Shown in pieces: positions 24,199 through 32,009 of a stretch of DNA of 64,000 nucleotides; the stretch's first letter is position 1; the number at the start of each line of letters is the position of its first letter. The notes under the pieces are model-generated. The model was given only the letters and a program-made list of their open reading frames with translations, was not told the origin of the DNA and made no database searches. The DNA is from Streptomyces canus (GTDB taxonomy: Bacteria; Actinomycetota; Actinomycetes; Streptomycetales; Streptomycetaceae): assembly GCF_030815415.1 (NCBI RefSeq), contig NZ_JAUSWW010000001.1:5084001-5148000 (forward strand), in the 5' to 3' direction. The translations under genes were made by a program, and so were the position numbers.

Positions 24199-25331
24199 CA
24201 GTGCGCCCCTTCCTGTTCCGCCGCCAGCTCCGCCTGCAACCGCGCCTGCTGCTCGCGCAGCTGCGGGGTCGGCTCGGCGTAGACGTGGGCGAACAGGTCC
24301 ATCGGGTCGAGCGCCGGGTCCTGGTTCATGCGTTCGCGCAGGTCGGCGGCCATGGTCTCGGCGGCGTCCCGCGCGGCCTGGATCGCGTCGTCGTCGAGGA
24401 GCCCGCGCGTGGTCAGCTCGTGCTCCAGGAGTGCGATCGGGTCGTGCTGCCGCCAGGTCTCGACCTCCGCGTCGCCGCGGTAGCGGGTCGCGTCGTCGGC
24501 GTTGGTGTGGGCCTCCACGCGGTAGGTGATCGCCTCGACGAGGGTGGGGCCGCCGCCCTCGCGCGCGCGGCGTACGGCGGCGGCGAGGACCTCGTGCACG
24601 GCGGCCGCGTCGTTGCCGTCGACCAGCCGGCCGGGCATGCCGTAGCCGACGGCCTTGTGGGCCAGCGACGGAGCCGCGGTCTGCTTGGCGAGCGGGACGG
24701 AGATCGCGAAGCCGTTGTTCTGGACCAGGAAGACGACCGGCGCCTGCCAGACGGCGGCGAAGTTCAGCGCCTCGTGGAAGTCGCCCTCGCTGGAGCCGCC
24801 GTCGCCGACCATGGCGAGCGCGACCACGTCGTCGCCCTTGAGGCGGGCCGCGTGGGCGAGGCCGACGGCGTGCGGGAGCTGGGTGGCGAGGGGGGTGCAC
24901 AGGGGGGCGACCCGGTGTTCGCGCGGGTCGTAGCCGGTGTGCCAGTCGCCGCGCAGCAGGGTCAGCGCCTGGACGGGGTCCAGGCCGCGGGCGACGGCGG
25001 CGAGGGTGTCGCGGTAGCTGGGGAAGAGCCAGTCACGGTCCTCGAGAACCAGCGCGGCGGCGACCTCGCAGGCCTCCTGGCCGGTGCTGGAGGGGTAGAC
25101 GGCGAGGCGGCCCTGCTTGGTGAGGGCGGTGGCCTGCGTGTTGTACCGACGGCCGCGCACCAGTTCGGCGTACAGGCGGCGCAGCAGGCCCGGGTCGGCC
25201 TTCGCCGCCGTCTCCGTGCCGAGGACGCGGTACGGCTCCGCGTCGGGCAGCAGCGGCGCGGGGTCGGTACGGGGCTGCCAGGCGGGCGGCGGCGATGGCC
25301 GGTACGCGCCCCGCTGCTCCATGACCGTCAT
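24198..25331 (-). CDS. bkdA: branched-chain 2-oxo acid dehydrogenase E1 component, alpha subunit (second copy)
   Basis: A 377-residue ThDP-binding alpha subunit. The ThDP motif runs from GDGGSSEGD to QNNG. The phosphorylation-loop equivalent YRVEAHTNADDATRY and the entry block YPSSTGQEACEVAAALVLED are typical of bacterial branched-chain E1-alpha. It lacks the long basic N-terminal extension of the first copy. I chose the ATG at 25331 because AGGAGG lies seven bases upstream; the frame opens 13 codons earlier without a ribosome site. It is first in its operon and divergent from bkdR. The 175-bp promoter region contains a TetR-type palindrome (25392) and an inverted repeat (25435). Confidence 0.92.
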   Translation of the reverse strand: MTVMEQRGAYRPSPPPAWQPRTDPAPLLPDAEPYRVLGTETAAKADPGLLRRLYAELVRGRRYNTQATALTKQGRLAVYPSSTGQEACEVAAALVLEDRDWLFPSYRDTLAAVARGLDPVQALTLLRGDWHTGYDPREHRVAPLCTPLATQLPHAVGLAHAARLKGDDVVALAMVGDGGSSEGDFHEALNFAAVWQAPVVFLVQNNGFAISVPLAKQTAAPSLAHKAVGYGMPGRLVDGNDAAAVHEVLAAAVRRAREGGGPTLVEAITYRVEAHTNADDATRYRGDAEVETWRQHDPIALLEHELTTRGLLDDDAIQAARDAAETMAADLRERMNQDPALDPMDLFAHVYAEPTPQLREQQARLQAELAAEQEGAH

Positions 25332-25391
25332 GACGGCACCTCCTCGTGGGAGCGGCTTCAGACGCGTCACGGCTTGTGATGCGCCTCACCT

Positions 25392-25405
25392 ACCGATTGT
25401 TCGGT
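25392..25405. promoter_or_regulatory. TetR-type operator, imperfect (PaaR-like) in the bkd promoter
   Basis: ACCGATTGTTCGGT matches ACCGNNCGNNCGGT except that the central CG is TG. Perfect copies lie at 28241 and 33030, before paaN and paaA. Here it is 61 bp upstream of the second E1-alpha start. Confidence 0.5.
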
Positions 25406-25434
25406 CGTCGGCACATTTTGGCTACAGGCACCCT

Positions 25435-25466
25435 CAGGCTGTGGACAAACGGTTCTCCACAGCCTG
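25435..25466. promoter_or_regulatory. inverted repeat between bkd operon and bkdR, with DnaA-like box
   Basis: CAGGCTGTGGA (25435-25445) and TCCACAGCCTG (25456-25466) form a perfect 11-bp inverted repeat around a 10-nt spacer, 41 bp before the bkdR start. The left arm contains TGTGGACAA (25440-25448), the reverse complement of the Streptomyces DnaA box. It may be the BkdR autoregulatory site, a DnaA site, or both. Confidence 0.55.
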
Positions 25467-25506
25467 CAATGAACGCAGTACGTCCATGGTAGGGAGGCGG
25501 GGGGAC

Positions 25507-26007
25507 ATGGCACCTGAACAAATGGCCGAGAGCCCGGACGGCGGTCGCCCGCTGCCGCCCCCTCGTCCCCTGGACGCCATCGACGAGGACATCCTGAAGA
25601 TGCTCCAGGCGGACGGCCGCGCGTCGATAAGGTCGGTGGCCGAACGCGTGCACGTCTCGCGCGCCAATGCCTACGCGCGTATCAACCGACTCGTCGAGGA
25701 CGGCGTGATCCGCGGTTTCGGCGCCCGCGTCGACCACGAACGCGCCGGTCAGGGCACATCGGCGTACATCACCCTGAAGATCGTCCAGAACACCTGGCGC
25801 ACGGTCCGCGCCCAGCTCATCCAGCTGCCCGGCGCCTCCCACATCGCCCTGGTCGGCGGCGACTTCGACGTCCTGCTCCTGGTCCACACCCCGGACAACA
25901 GGGCCCTGCGCGAACTGGTCCTCACCCGCCTCCAGGCCATCCCGGAGGTCCTCAGCACCCGCACCCTGCTGGTCTTCGAGGAGGAGGACCTGGAGCCGCA
26001 GGGCTGA
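25507..26007 (+). CDS. bkdR: Lrp/AsnC-family regulator of branched-chain oxo acid catabolism
   Basis: A 166-residue feast/famine regulator. The N-terminal helix-turn-helix (about 25-70: LDAIDEDILKMLQADGRASI, then VAERVHVSRANAYARINRL) is joined to the RAM ligand domain (about 75-160: AYITLKIVQNTW, ASHIALVGGDFDVLLLVHT, LTRLQAIPEVLSTRTLLVFE). A gene of this type next to the second bkd operon was described in S. coelicolor as bkdR, a repressor of that operon. The ATG at 25507 has a GGGAGG site; an in-frame ATG at 25486 is possible. It is divergent from the operon it probably controls and convergent with the TetR gene. Confidence 0.9.
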   Translation: MAPEQMAESPDGGRPLPPPRPLDAIDEDILKMLQADGRASIRSVAERVHVSRANAYARINRLVEDGVIRGFGARVDHERAGQGTSAYITLKIVQNTWRTVRAQLIQLPGASHIALVGGDFDVLLLVHTPDNRALRELVLTRLQAIPEVLSTRTLLVFEEEDLEPQG

Positions 26008-26079
26008 ACGGGGCCGCGCCGGGCCGGGCAGGGCGGACCTTTTTCGCGGCCCTTGTGCGGGCGGCCCCGTGCGTGCGGC

Positions 26080-26670
26080 TCAGTGCTGCTTGCGCAGCCC
26101 CGAGAACACCAACTGCACGACGGCGTCGGCCGCTTCGCGTTCGCTCACGCCCCGCCCGTCCGGCCGGTACCACTCCACCATCGAGTTGATCATTCCGAAG
26201 ACCAGCCGCGTCGCGAGCCGCACCTCGACATCGCCGCGCACATCGCCGTCGGCGGCCGCGGCCCTCAGCAGCTCGGCGACCCGGTGGTCGAAGTCGCGGC
26301 GCCGCTCCAGGGCCCAGCGCTCGGTGTCGGTGTTGCCGCGCACGCGCAGCAGCAGCGTCACGTACGGCAGCTCGGTGATCAGCACCTCGACCATGCGCCG
26401 CACGACGTACTCCAGGCGCTCGACCGCCCGCCCCACGCGCGCGGGCTCCTCGCCGAGGATCCCGAAGAGCCCGTCGAGCGCGCGGCTGACGGCCCTGCGC
26501 AGCAGCTCCTCCTTGCCCGCGACGTGGTGGTAGATCGAGGACTTGGAGATGCCGGCCGCCTTGGAGAGATGCTCCATGGAGGTGCCGTCGTAGCCGCGCT
26601 CGATGAAGACCTGGACGGCGACGGACAGCAGCGTCTCGGGGGTGTACGTGTCGCGCTTGGCGGTGGTCAT
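26080..26670 (-). CDS. TetR-family regulator, probable regulator of phenylacetate genes (PaaR-like)
   Basis: A 196-residue repressor-type protein. The HTH domain (about 8-55) reads ETLLSVAVQVFIERGYDGTS, then LSKAAGISKSSIYHHVAGKEELL. The ligand domain is helical. Its start overlaps the stop of the 3-hydroxyacyl-CoA dehydrogenase gene (ATGA), so it is made from the same transcript. The gene lies between the bkd operon and the paa genes. Palindromes ACCGNNCGNNCGGT, the core reported for the TetR repressor PaaR in Corynebacterium glutamicum, occur before paaN and paaA. I infer that this protein binds them and responds to phenylacetyl-CoA or a related thioester. The assignment is from context, not residues. 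Confidence 0.75.
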   Translation of the reverse strand: MTTAKRDTYTPETLLSVAVQVFIERGYDGTSMEHLSKAAGISKSSIYHHVAGKEELLRRAVSRALDGLFGILGEEPARVGRAVERLEYVVRRMVEVLITELPYVTLLLRVRGNTDTERWALERRRDFDHRVAELLRAAAADGDVRGDVEVRLATRLVFGMINSMVEWYRPDGRGVSEREAADAVVQLVFSGLRKQH

Positions 26671-28184
26671 GAGGTGCTGCCCTCCCTCTTGTCGGTGGCG
26701 TACGCGTGGCGGTACAGCGCGAGGGACGGTGCGTAGCGGCCGCTCGGATCACGCAGGTGCAGGTCGTCGAGGAGGGCGTAGGCCCAGTTGCGGCCGAGCC
26801 TGCGGCTCCATTCGAAGGGGCCCAGCGGGTAGTTGACGCCGAGGCGCATCGCGGTGTCGATGTCCTCCTCGGTGGCCACGCCCTTGGCGACGGCGTCGTG
26901 CGCCAGGTCGACGATCCGGGCGACCGTGCGGGCGACGATCATGCCGGGGACGTCACCGATGACGCTGACGTCCTTGCCGAGCGCCTGGAAGAGGCCGATC
27001 GCCTCGGCGAGGGTCTGCTGCGCGGTGTCCTGGGAGGCGGACAGGGCGATACGGGTGGCCCGGCGGTAGTCCAGCGCGAGGTCGAAGTACACGACGTCCC
27101 GGAACTCCACCGAGGTCTGCCCGTCGGCGAGCGCCAGCTGGCCCCCGCTCGGCAGCACCAGCCGGGTGCCGTGGTCCTCGTCGTCCTCGCGCACGGGGAT
27201 GCCCGCCTCGCGGATCAGCGCGAGCAGCTCGGACGCGGGGCCCAGGTCGCCCTCGGCGACGACGTACGCGGGCGCCTGCGCCGGTTCCGCGGTGTGCGGC
27301 TCGGCGGGCTCGGCCTCGGGTCCGTACACGTACCAGCCGTGTCCGCTCTTGCGGCCGAGCCTGCCCGACTCCACCAGCCGCCGCTGCGCGAGCGAGGGCG
27401 TGAAGCGGACGTCCTGGAAGAAGGACGTCCAGACCGAGTGCGTGACGGACTCGTTGACGTCCTGCCCGATCAGGTCGGTGAGCTCGAACGCGCCCATCTT
27501 GAAGCCGCCCGACTCACGCAGCACCGCGTCGATGGTGGCGGGGTCGGCGCCCTGGGCCTCGTACACCGCGAACGCCTCGGCGTAGTAGGGCCGGGCGATG
27601 CGGTTGACGATGAAACCGGGGGTGTCGGCGCAGGCGACCGGTGTCTTGCCCCAGACCCGTGCGGTCTCGTACGCGCGCGTGGCCGAGGTGACGTCGGTGG
27701 CGAAGCCGGAGACGACCTCGACGAGCGGTAGCAGCGGTGCGGGGTTGAAGAAGTGCAGGCCCACGAAACGGCCCGGGTTGCGCAGGGCGCCGCCGATGGC
27801 CGTGATCGACAGGGACGAGGTGTTGGTGGCGAGCAGACAGTCCTCGCCGACGACGTCCTCCAGCTCCCGGAAGAGCTGCTGCTTGACGTCCAGCCGCTCC
27901 AGGGCCGCCTCGACGACCAGGGCGCAGTCCGCGAGGTCGGCGAGGCTGTCGGCGGCCGTGAGACGCGCGCGTGCCGCGTCCCGGTCGGCGCCGGAGAGGC
28001 GCTCCTTCTCGACGAGCCGGTCGAGCCGCGCGCCGATCGCGTCAGCGGCTTCCTGGGCGCGCCCTGGGGCGGCGTCGTAGAGCCGTACGGGATGGCCGGC
28101 GACCAACGCGACCTGGGCGATGCCCTGGCCCATGGTGCCGGTGCCGACGACGGCCACGGGGCTGCTGAGGTCGAGTGCTGTCAT
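26667..28184 (-). CDS. paaH: 3-hydroxyacyl-CoA dehydrogenase, PaaH type
   Basis: NAD+-dependent oxidation of a 3-hydroxyacyl-CoA; in the phenylacetate pathway this is the 3-hydroxyadipyl-CoA step. It has 505 residues, the two-domain long form. The Rossmann domain begins VAVVGTGTMGQGIAQVALVA (GxGxxG); the catalytic His lies in VGLHFFNPAPLLPLVEVV, and VNRIARPYYAEAF starts the C-terminal domain, which is duplicated (a second C-terminal unit from about 370: MIVARTVARIVDLAHDA, then GVNYPLGPFEWSRRLG). It is divergent from paaN across a 160-bp region containing a PaaR-like operator. It overlaps the TetR gene downstream. A role in other acyl-CoA oxidation is also possible. Confidence 0.88.
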   Translation of the reverse strand: MTALDLSSPVAVVGTGTMGQGIAQVALVAGHPVRLYDAAPGRAQEAADAIGARLDRLVEKERLSGADRDAARARLTAADSLADLADCALVVEAALERLDVKQQLFRELEDVVGEDCLLATNTSSLSITAIGGALRNPGRFVGLHFFNPAPLLPLVEVVSGFATDVTSATRAYETARVWGKTPVACADTPGFIVNRIARPYYAEAFAVYEAQGADPATIDAVLRESGGFKMGAFELTDLIGQDVNESVTHSVWTSFFQDVRFTPSLAQRRLVESGRLGRKSGHGWYVYGPEAEPAEPHTAEPAQAPAYVVAEGDLGPASELLALIREAGIPVREDDEDHGTRLVLPSGGQLALADGQTSVEFRDVVYFDLALDYRRATRIALSASQDTAQQTLAEAIGLFQALGKDVSVIGDVPGMIVARTVARIVDLAHDAVAKGVATEEDIDTAMRLGVNYPLGPFEWSRRLGRNWAYALLDDLHLRDPSGRYAPSLALYRHAYATDKREGSTS

Positions 28185-28240
28185 GTGCGCGATCCTCCCG
28201 CACGGGGTTTTCCACAGTTGCGGCGGACCCCCTTGTCCCG

Positions 28241-28254
28241 ACCGATCGTTCGGT
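28241..28254. promoter_or_regulatory. PaaR-like TetR operator between paaH and paaN
   Basis: ACCGATCGTTCGGT is an exact match to ACCGNNCGNNCGGT, in the divergent promoter of the 3-hydroxyacyl-CoA dehydrogenase and paaN. The outer bases of the published 22-bp motif are not conserved. Confidence 0.7.
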
Positions 28255-28343
28255 TACTCTAACTCTGTCTGGCTGTATCTGCCCAGGTTCTGCCCAGGTC
28301 ATGAGCTCGACGAAGAGTTCACAAGACGAGGAGTTGGTCCCGC

Positions 28344-30035
28344 ATGGCCGCCGAACTGACCGCCCACGAGCTGATCGCCAAGCATCGGCCCACCCTCGAC
28401 CAGGCGCTCGAAGCGATCCGCACGCGCGCGTACTGGTCGCCGCACCCCGAACACCCCAAGGCCTACGGGGAGAACGGCAGCCTGGACGCGGCCGCGGGCA
28501 AGGCCGCCTTCGACGCGCTGCTGGGCACCCGCGTCGACCTCGGCCAGCCCGGCACGGACGACTGGGTGGGCGGCGAGGTCTCGCCGTACGGCATCGAGCT
28601 GGGGGTGACCTACCCCCACGCGGACATCGACACCCTGCTGCCCGCCATGCGCGCGGGGCAGCGCGCGTGGCGCGAGGCGGGCGCGGAGATCCGCGCGGTG
28701 GTCTGTGTGGAGATCCTCAAGCGGATCAGCGACCGGACGCACGAGTTCGCGCACGCGGTCATGCACACCTCCGGCCAGGCCTTCATGATGGCGTTCCAGG
28801 CGGGCGGCCCGCACGCGCAGGACCGCGGTCTGGAGGCGGTGGCGTACGCGTACGTGGAGCAGGTCCGCACGCCCGACACCGCGGAGTGGAGCAAGCCGCA
28901 GGGCAAGCGCGACCCGCTGGCGCTCACCAAGCAGTTCACGCCGGTCCCGCGCGGCATCGGCCTGGTCATCGGCTGCAACACCTTCCCGACCTGGAACGGC
29001 TACCCGGGCCTGTTCGCCTCCCTCGCCACCGGCAACGCGGTCCTGGTCAAGCCCCACCCGCGCGCGGTGCTGCCGCTCGCGCTCACGGTCCAGGTCGCGC
29101 GTGAGGTCCTAGACGAGGCGGGCTTCGACCCGAACCTGGTGGCGCTGGCCGCCGAGCGCCCCGGCGAGGGCATCGCCAAGACCCTGGCGGGCCGCCCGGA
29201 GATCCGCATCATCGACTACACCGGTTCCACCGAGTTCGGCGACTGGCTGGAGGCCAACGCCCGCCAGGCGCAGGTCTACACGGAGAAGGCCGGCGTCAAC
29301 ACGGTGCTGGTCGACTCCACGAGCGACTACAAGGGCATGCTCTCCAACCTGGCCTTCTCGCTGTCGCTCTACAGCGGCCAGATGTGCACCACTCCGCAGA
29401 ACTTCCTGATCCCCCGCGACGGCATCCGCACCGACGAGGGCCCCCGCACCTTCGACGAGGTGGTCGCCGGCCTCGCCCGCGCCGTGGACGGCCTGCTGGG
29501 CGACGACGCGCGGGCGAACGCGCTGCTCGGCGCGATCGTGAACCCGGACGTCAAGGCCCGCCTGGAGGCCGCGACCGGGCTCGGCGAAGTCGCCCTCGCC
29601 TCACGGGAGATCAGCAACCCGGAGTTCCCGGACGCGGTCGTGCGCACCCCCGTCATCGTCAAGCTGGACGGCGCCAAGCCCGACGACGAGGCCGCCTACA
29701 TGAGCGAGTGCTTCGGGCCCGTCTCCTTCGCCGTCGCGGTCGACTCGTCGGCTGACGCCGTGGAGCTGCTGCGGCGCACGATCCGGGAGAAGGGCGCGAT
29801 GACGGTCGGCGCGTACACCACCGACGAGGAGGTCGAGCGGTCCGTGCAGGAGGTCTGCCTGGAGGAGGCGGCCCAGCTGTCGCTGAACCTCACGGGCGGG
29901 GTGTACGTCAACCAGACAGCCGCGTTCTCCGACTTCCACGGCTCGGGCGGCAACCCGGCCGCGAACGCCGCGCTGTGTGACGGGGCGTTCGTGGCCAACC
30001 GGTTCCGGGTCGTCGAGGTCCGCCGGGAGGTCTAG
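28344..30035 (+). CDS. paaN: phenylacetic acid degradation protein PaaN (aldehyde dehydrogenase family)
   Basis: A 563-residue aldehyde dehydrogenase-like enzyme of the PaaN group, oxidising the semialdehyde formed after ring opening in the phenylacetate pathway. It has the ALDH nucleotide-binding region (GLVIGCNTFPTWNGYPGLFA, then NAVLVKPHPRAVLPL), the glycine motif YTGSTEFGDWLE, and the active-site Cys in LYSGQMCTTPQN. It lacks the MaoC hydratase domain of Escherichia coli PaaZ, as usual for PaaN. The ATG has GAGGAG nine bases upstream. It is divergent from paaH, and the shared region holds the 28241 operator. It is separated from paaA by an unrelated three-gene operon on the other strand. 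Confidence 0.9.
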   Translation: MAAELTAHELIAKHRPTLDQALEAIRTRAYWSPHPEHPKAYGENGSLDAAAGKAAFDALLGTRVDLGQPGTDDWVGGEVSPYGIELGVTYPHADIDTLLPAMRAGQRAWREAGAEIRAVVCVEILKRISDRTHEFAHAVMHTSGQAFMMAFQAGGPHAQDRGLEAVAYAYVEQVRTPDTAEWSKPQGKRDPLALTKQFTPVPRGIGLVIGCNTFPTWNGYPGLFASLATGNAVLVKPHPRAVLPLALTVQVAREVLDEAGFDPNLVALAAERPGEGIAKTLAGRPEIRIIDYTGSTEFGDWLEANARQAQVYTEKAGVNTVLVDSTSDYKGMLSNLAFSLSLYSGQMCTTPQNFLIPRDGIRTDEGPRTFDEVVAGLARAVDGLLGDDARANALLGAIVNPDVKARLEAATGLGEVALASREISNPEFPDAVVRTPVIVKLDGAKPDDEAAYMSECFGPVSFAVAVDSSADAVELLRRTIREKGAMTVGAYTTDEEVERSVQEVCLEEAAQLSLNLTGGVYVNQTAAFSDFHGSGGNPAANAALCDGAFVANRFRVVEVRREV

Positions 30036-30051
30036 GACTCCCGGACAAGTC

Positions 30052-30795
30052 CTAGACCCCGCCGTCCAGGCTCCAGTGGTACAGCGTCATCGCCACACTG
30101 GTCGCGAGGTTGTAGCTGGAGACCTGCGGGCGCATCGGCAGGGACAGCAAATGGTCGGCACGCGCGCGCAGGTCGGCCGACAGGCCGCTGCGCTCCGAGC
30201 CGAACGCGAGGACGGCGTCGTCCGGGAGCTTCGTGCCCCGGATGTCGTCGCCCTCCGGGTCCAGGGCGAACAGCGGGCCCGCAGGCAGTTCCCCGACCGT
30301 CACCCGTTCCACCGCCGTCGCGAAGTGCAGCCCGGCGCCCGCGCGCACCACCGTCGGATGCCAGGGGTCGAGCGTGCCGGTGGTGACCACACCCGTCGCA
30401 CCGAAGCCCGCCGCCAGCCGGATCACGGCCCCGGCGTTGCCGAGGTTGCGCGGCTGGTCGAGGACCACCACCGGGGCGGTGCGCTCCGTCCGGGCCAGCC
30501 GCTCCAGGTGGGCCGCGCGGGACGGTCGTACCGCCAGGGCTGCGACCGCCGTCGGATGCGGGCGCGGCACCAGCGAGGCGTACACCGGCTCCGGCACCTC
30601 GGTCAGCAGCGCGTCCAGCGCCCGGCGCACGTCGGGGGCGAGTTCGTCCGCGAGGGCGAGCGTGGCCTCCCGGTCGGTGGTGACCGCGACCGTGACCTCG
30701 GCGCCGAAGCGCACCGCGTGCTTGAGGGCGTGGAAGCCGTCGAGCAGGACGCAGGAGTCGGCGAGCCGGTGCCAGAGGCCGGCGGGGTCGGTCAT
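30052..30795 (-). CDS. TrmH/SpoU-family RNA 2'-O-methyltransferase
   Basis: A 247-residue SPOUT methyltransferase. The three SpoU motifs are present in the C-terminal half: motif 1 NLGNAGAVIRLAAGFGATGV, motif 2 LAFGSERSGLSADL, motif 3 MRPQVSSYNLATSVAMTLYH, which form the trefoil-knot S-adenosylmethionine site. The N-terminal 90 residues are an RNA-substrate-binding type domain with a TLALADELAPDV-like helix. The target nucleotide (tRNA or rRNA) cannot be told. The ATG overlaps the stop of the HTTM gene (ATGA), so it is the third gene of the DUF5819-HTTM operon. It is convergent with paaN. Confidence 0.88.
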   Translation of the reverse strand: MTDPAGLWHRLADSCVLLDGFHALKHAVRFGAEVTVAVTTDREATLALADELAPDVRRALDALLTEVPEPVYASLVPRPHPTAVAALAVRPSRAAHLERLARTERTAPVVVLDQPRNLGNAGAVIRLAAGFGATGVVTTGTLDPWHPTVVRAGAGLHFATAVERVTVGELPAGPLFALDPEGDDIRGTKLPDDAVLAFGSERSGLSADLRARADHLLSLPMRPQVSSYNLATSVAMTLYHWSLDGGV

Positions 30796-32009
30796 GCCGT
30801 GAAGCCTACGTGCGTCTCCTCGGCGCCCTCCGGGGCGCGCGTCTGCGGCACCGGCGCGGGACCGCCCCGTCCCGCCGTCAGCCGTTCACGCGCGCGTGCC
30901 ACCCGGCCGCCCATCCGGCGCAGGAACGGCGTCGGCAGGAACACCGCGTCGGCGGCGATCATCGCCAGCGAGAAGAACGGCAGCCCGAGGACGACCGCGA
31001 TCACCGCGTGCTCGGTCATCATGGCCGCCAGCAGGACGTTCTTGACCCGCCTGTTGAACAGGGTGAACGGGAAGGCCACCTGGACCACGACGGTCCCGTA
31101 CGTCACGAGCAGCACCATCGTGGCGCTGGACGACAGCGCGTCGGCGAGGGCGGGCCAGGGCGAGAAGTAGTCCAGGTGCAGGGGGTAGTAGACGGCGGTG
31201 CCGTCCTGCCAGCGCGTGCCCTGGATCTTGTACCAGCCGGCCGTGGCGTAGATCAGACAGGCCTCGGCCATGATCACGAGCAGGGCGCCGTTGTGCACGA
31301 TGTTGCCGATGACGTCGAGCAGGATCCGCGGCTGGTCCGTCCGCGCCAGTCGCCCGACCGTCCACCACACGCCGAGACCCAGCCACACCGCCCACAGCAG
31401 GGCGGGGATGACCGGATCGCCCTCCAGCAGCCGTCCCGCCCCGGTCACGGCGATCAGCATCAACCCGAGCACGATCCACAGGGCCGGGCCGACCCGGTCC
31501 ACGACCCGCTCGCCACGCGCGCGTGCCTCGTTCTCGCGCCGCGCCCTGCGCGCGTCCAGCGACCAGACCTGGCCGCACCGCGTGAAGACGAGGTAGACGC
31601 ACATCAGGTGCAGGACGTTGTCGCCGCCGTCGCCCATGAAGATGGAGCGGTTCTGCAGCGACAGCACGCCGACCATGAAGAGCACCGACATGGTGCGGGT
31701 GCGCCAGCCCAGCAGCAACAGGAAGCTCGACAGCACGGCGAGGCCGTAGACGCTCTCGAACCAGATCCGGCCGTCCGACCAGATCAGCGCCGTGAAGGCG
31801 CCGTTGCCGGCGATCAGCTGCTCGGCGAGGTCCCAGCTCCACGGGCCGTCGGGGCCGTACAGCTCCTGGCGGTGGGGCAGCTCGCGCAGCAGGAAGAGCA
31901 GCCAGGTCGCGCTGAAGCCGATGCGGACCACGGCGCTCTGGTACGGGCCGAGTGCCGACTCGGTGATGCGGGCGATGGCCGTGGAGAGCGACAGGGCGAA
32001 GCGGTTCAC
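30792..32009 (-). CDS. HTTM-domain multi-pass membrane protein
   Basis: A 405-residue protein with about eight to nine hydrophobic segments (for example SAVVRIGFSATWLLFLL, LAVLSSFLLLLGW, VLFMVGVLSLQNRSIFMGDG, ALWIVLGLMLIAVTGAG, ATMVLLVTYGTVVVQVAFPF). The layout and the blocks GDGGDNVLHLMCVYLVF and YKIQGTRWQDGTAVYYPL belong to the horizontally transferred transmembrane (HTTM) family, distantly related to vitamin K-dependent gamma-carboxylase. The biochemical role in bacteria is unknown. The GTG at 32009 overlaps the DUF5819 stop, and the two genes are usually paired in Streptomyces. The C-terminal tail is cytoplasmic, basic and Pro-rich. Confidence 0.85.
   Translation of the reverse strand: MNRFALSLSTAIARITESALGPYQSAVVRIGFSATWLLFLLRELPHRQELYGPDGPWSWDLAEQLIAGNGAFTALIWSDGRIWFESVYGLAVLSSFLLLLGWRTRTMSVLFMVGVLSLQNRSIFMGDGGDNVLHLMCVYLVFTRCGQVWSLDARRARRENEARARGERVVDRVGPALWIVLGLMLIAVTGAGRLLEGDPVIPALLWAVWLGLGVWWTVGRLARTDQPRILLDVIGNIVHNGALLVIMAEACLIYATAGWYKIQGTRWQDGTAVYYPLHLDYFSPWPALADALSSSATMVLLVTYGTVVVQVAFPFTLFNRRVKNVLLAAMMTEHAVIAVVLGLPFFSLAMIAADAVFLPTPFLRRMGGRVARARERLTAGRGGPAPVPQTRAPEGAEETHVGFTA

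Noticed and set aside
26038..26079. Hairpin between bkdR and the TetR gene as a terminator.
   Set aside because: GC-rich dyads and a T-run are present, but I could not draw a single convincing stem.
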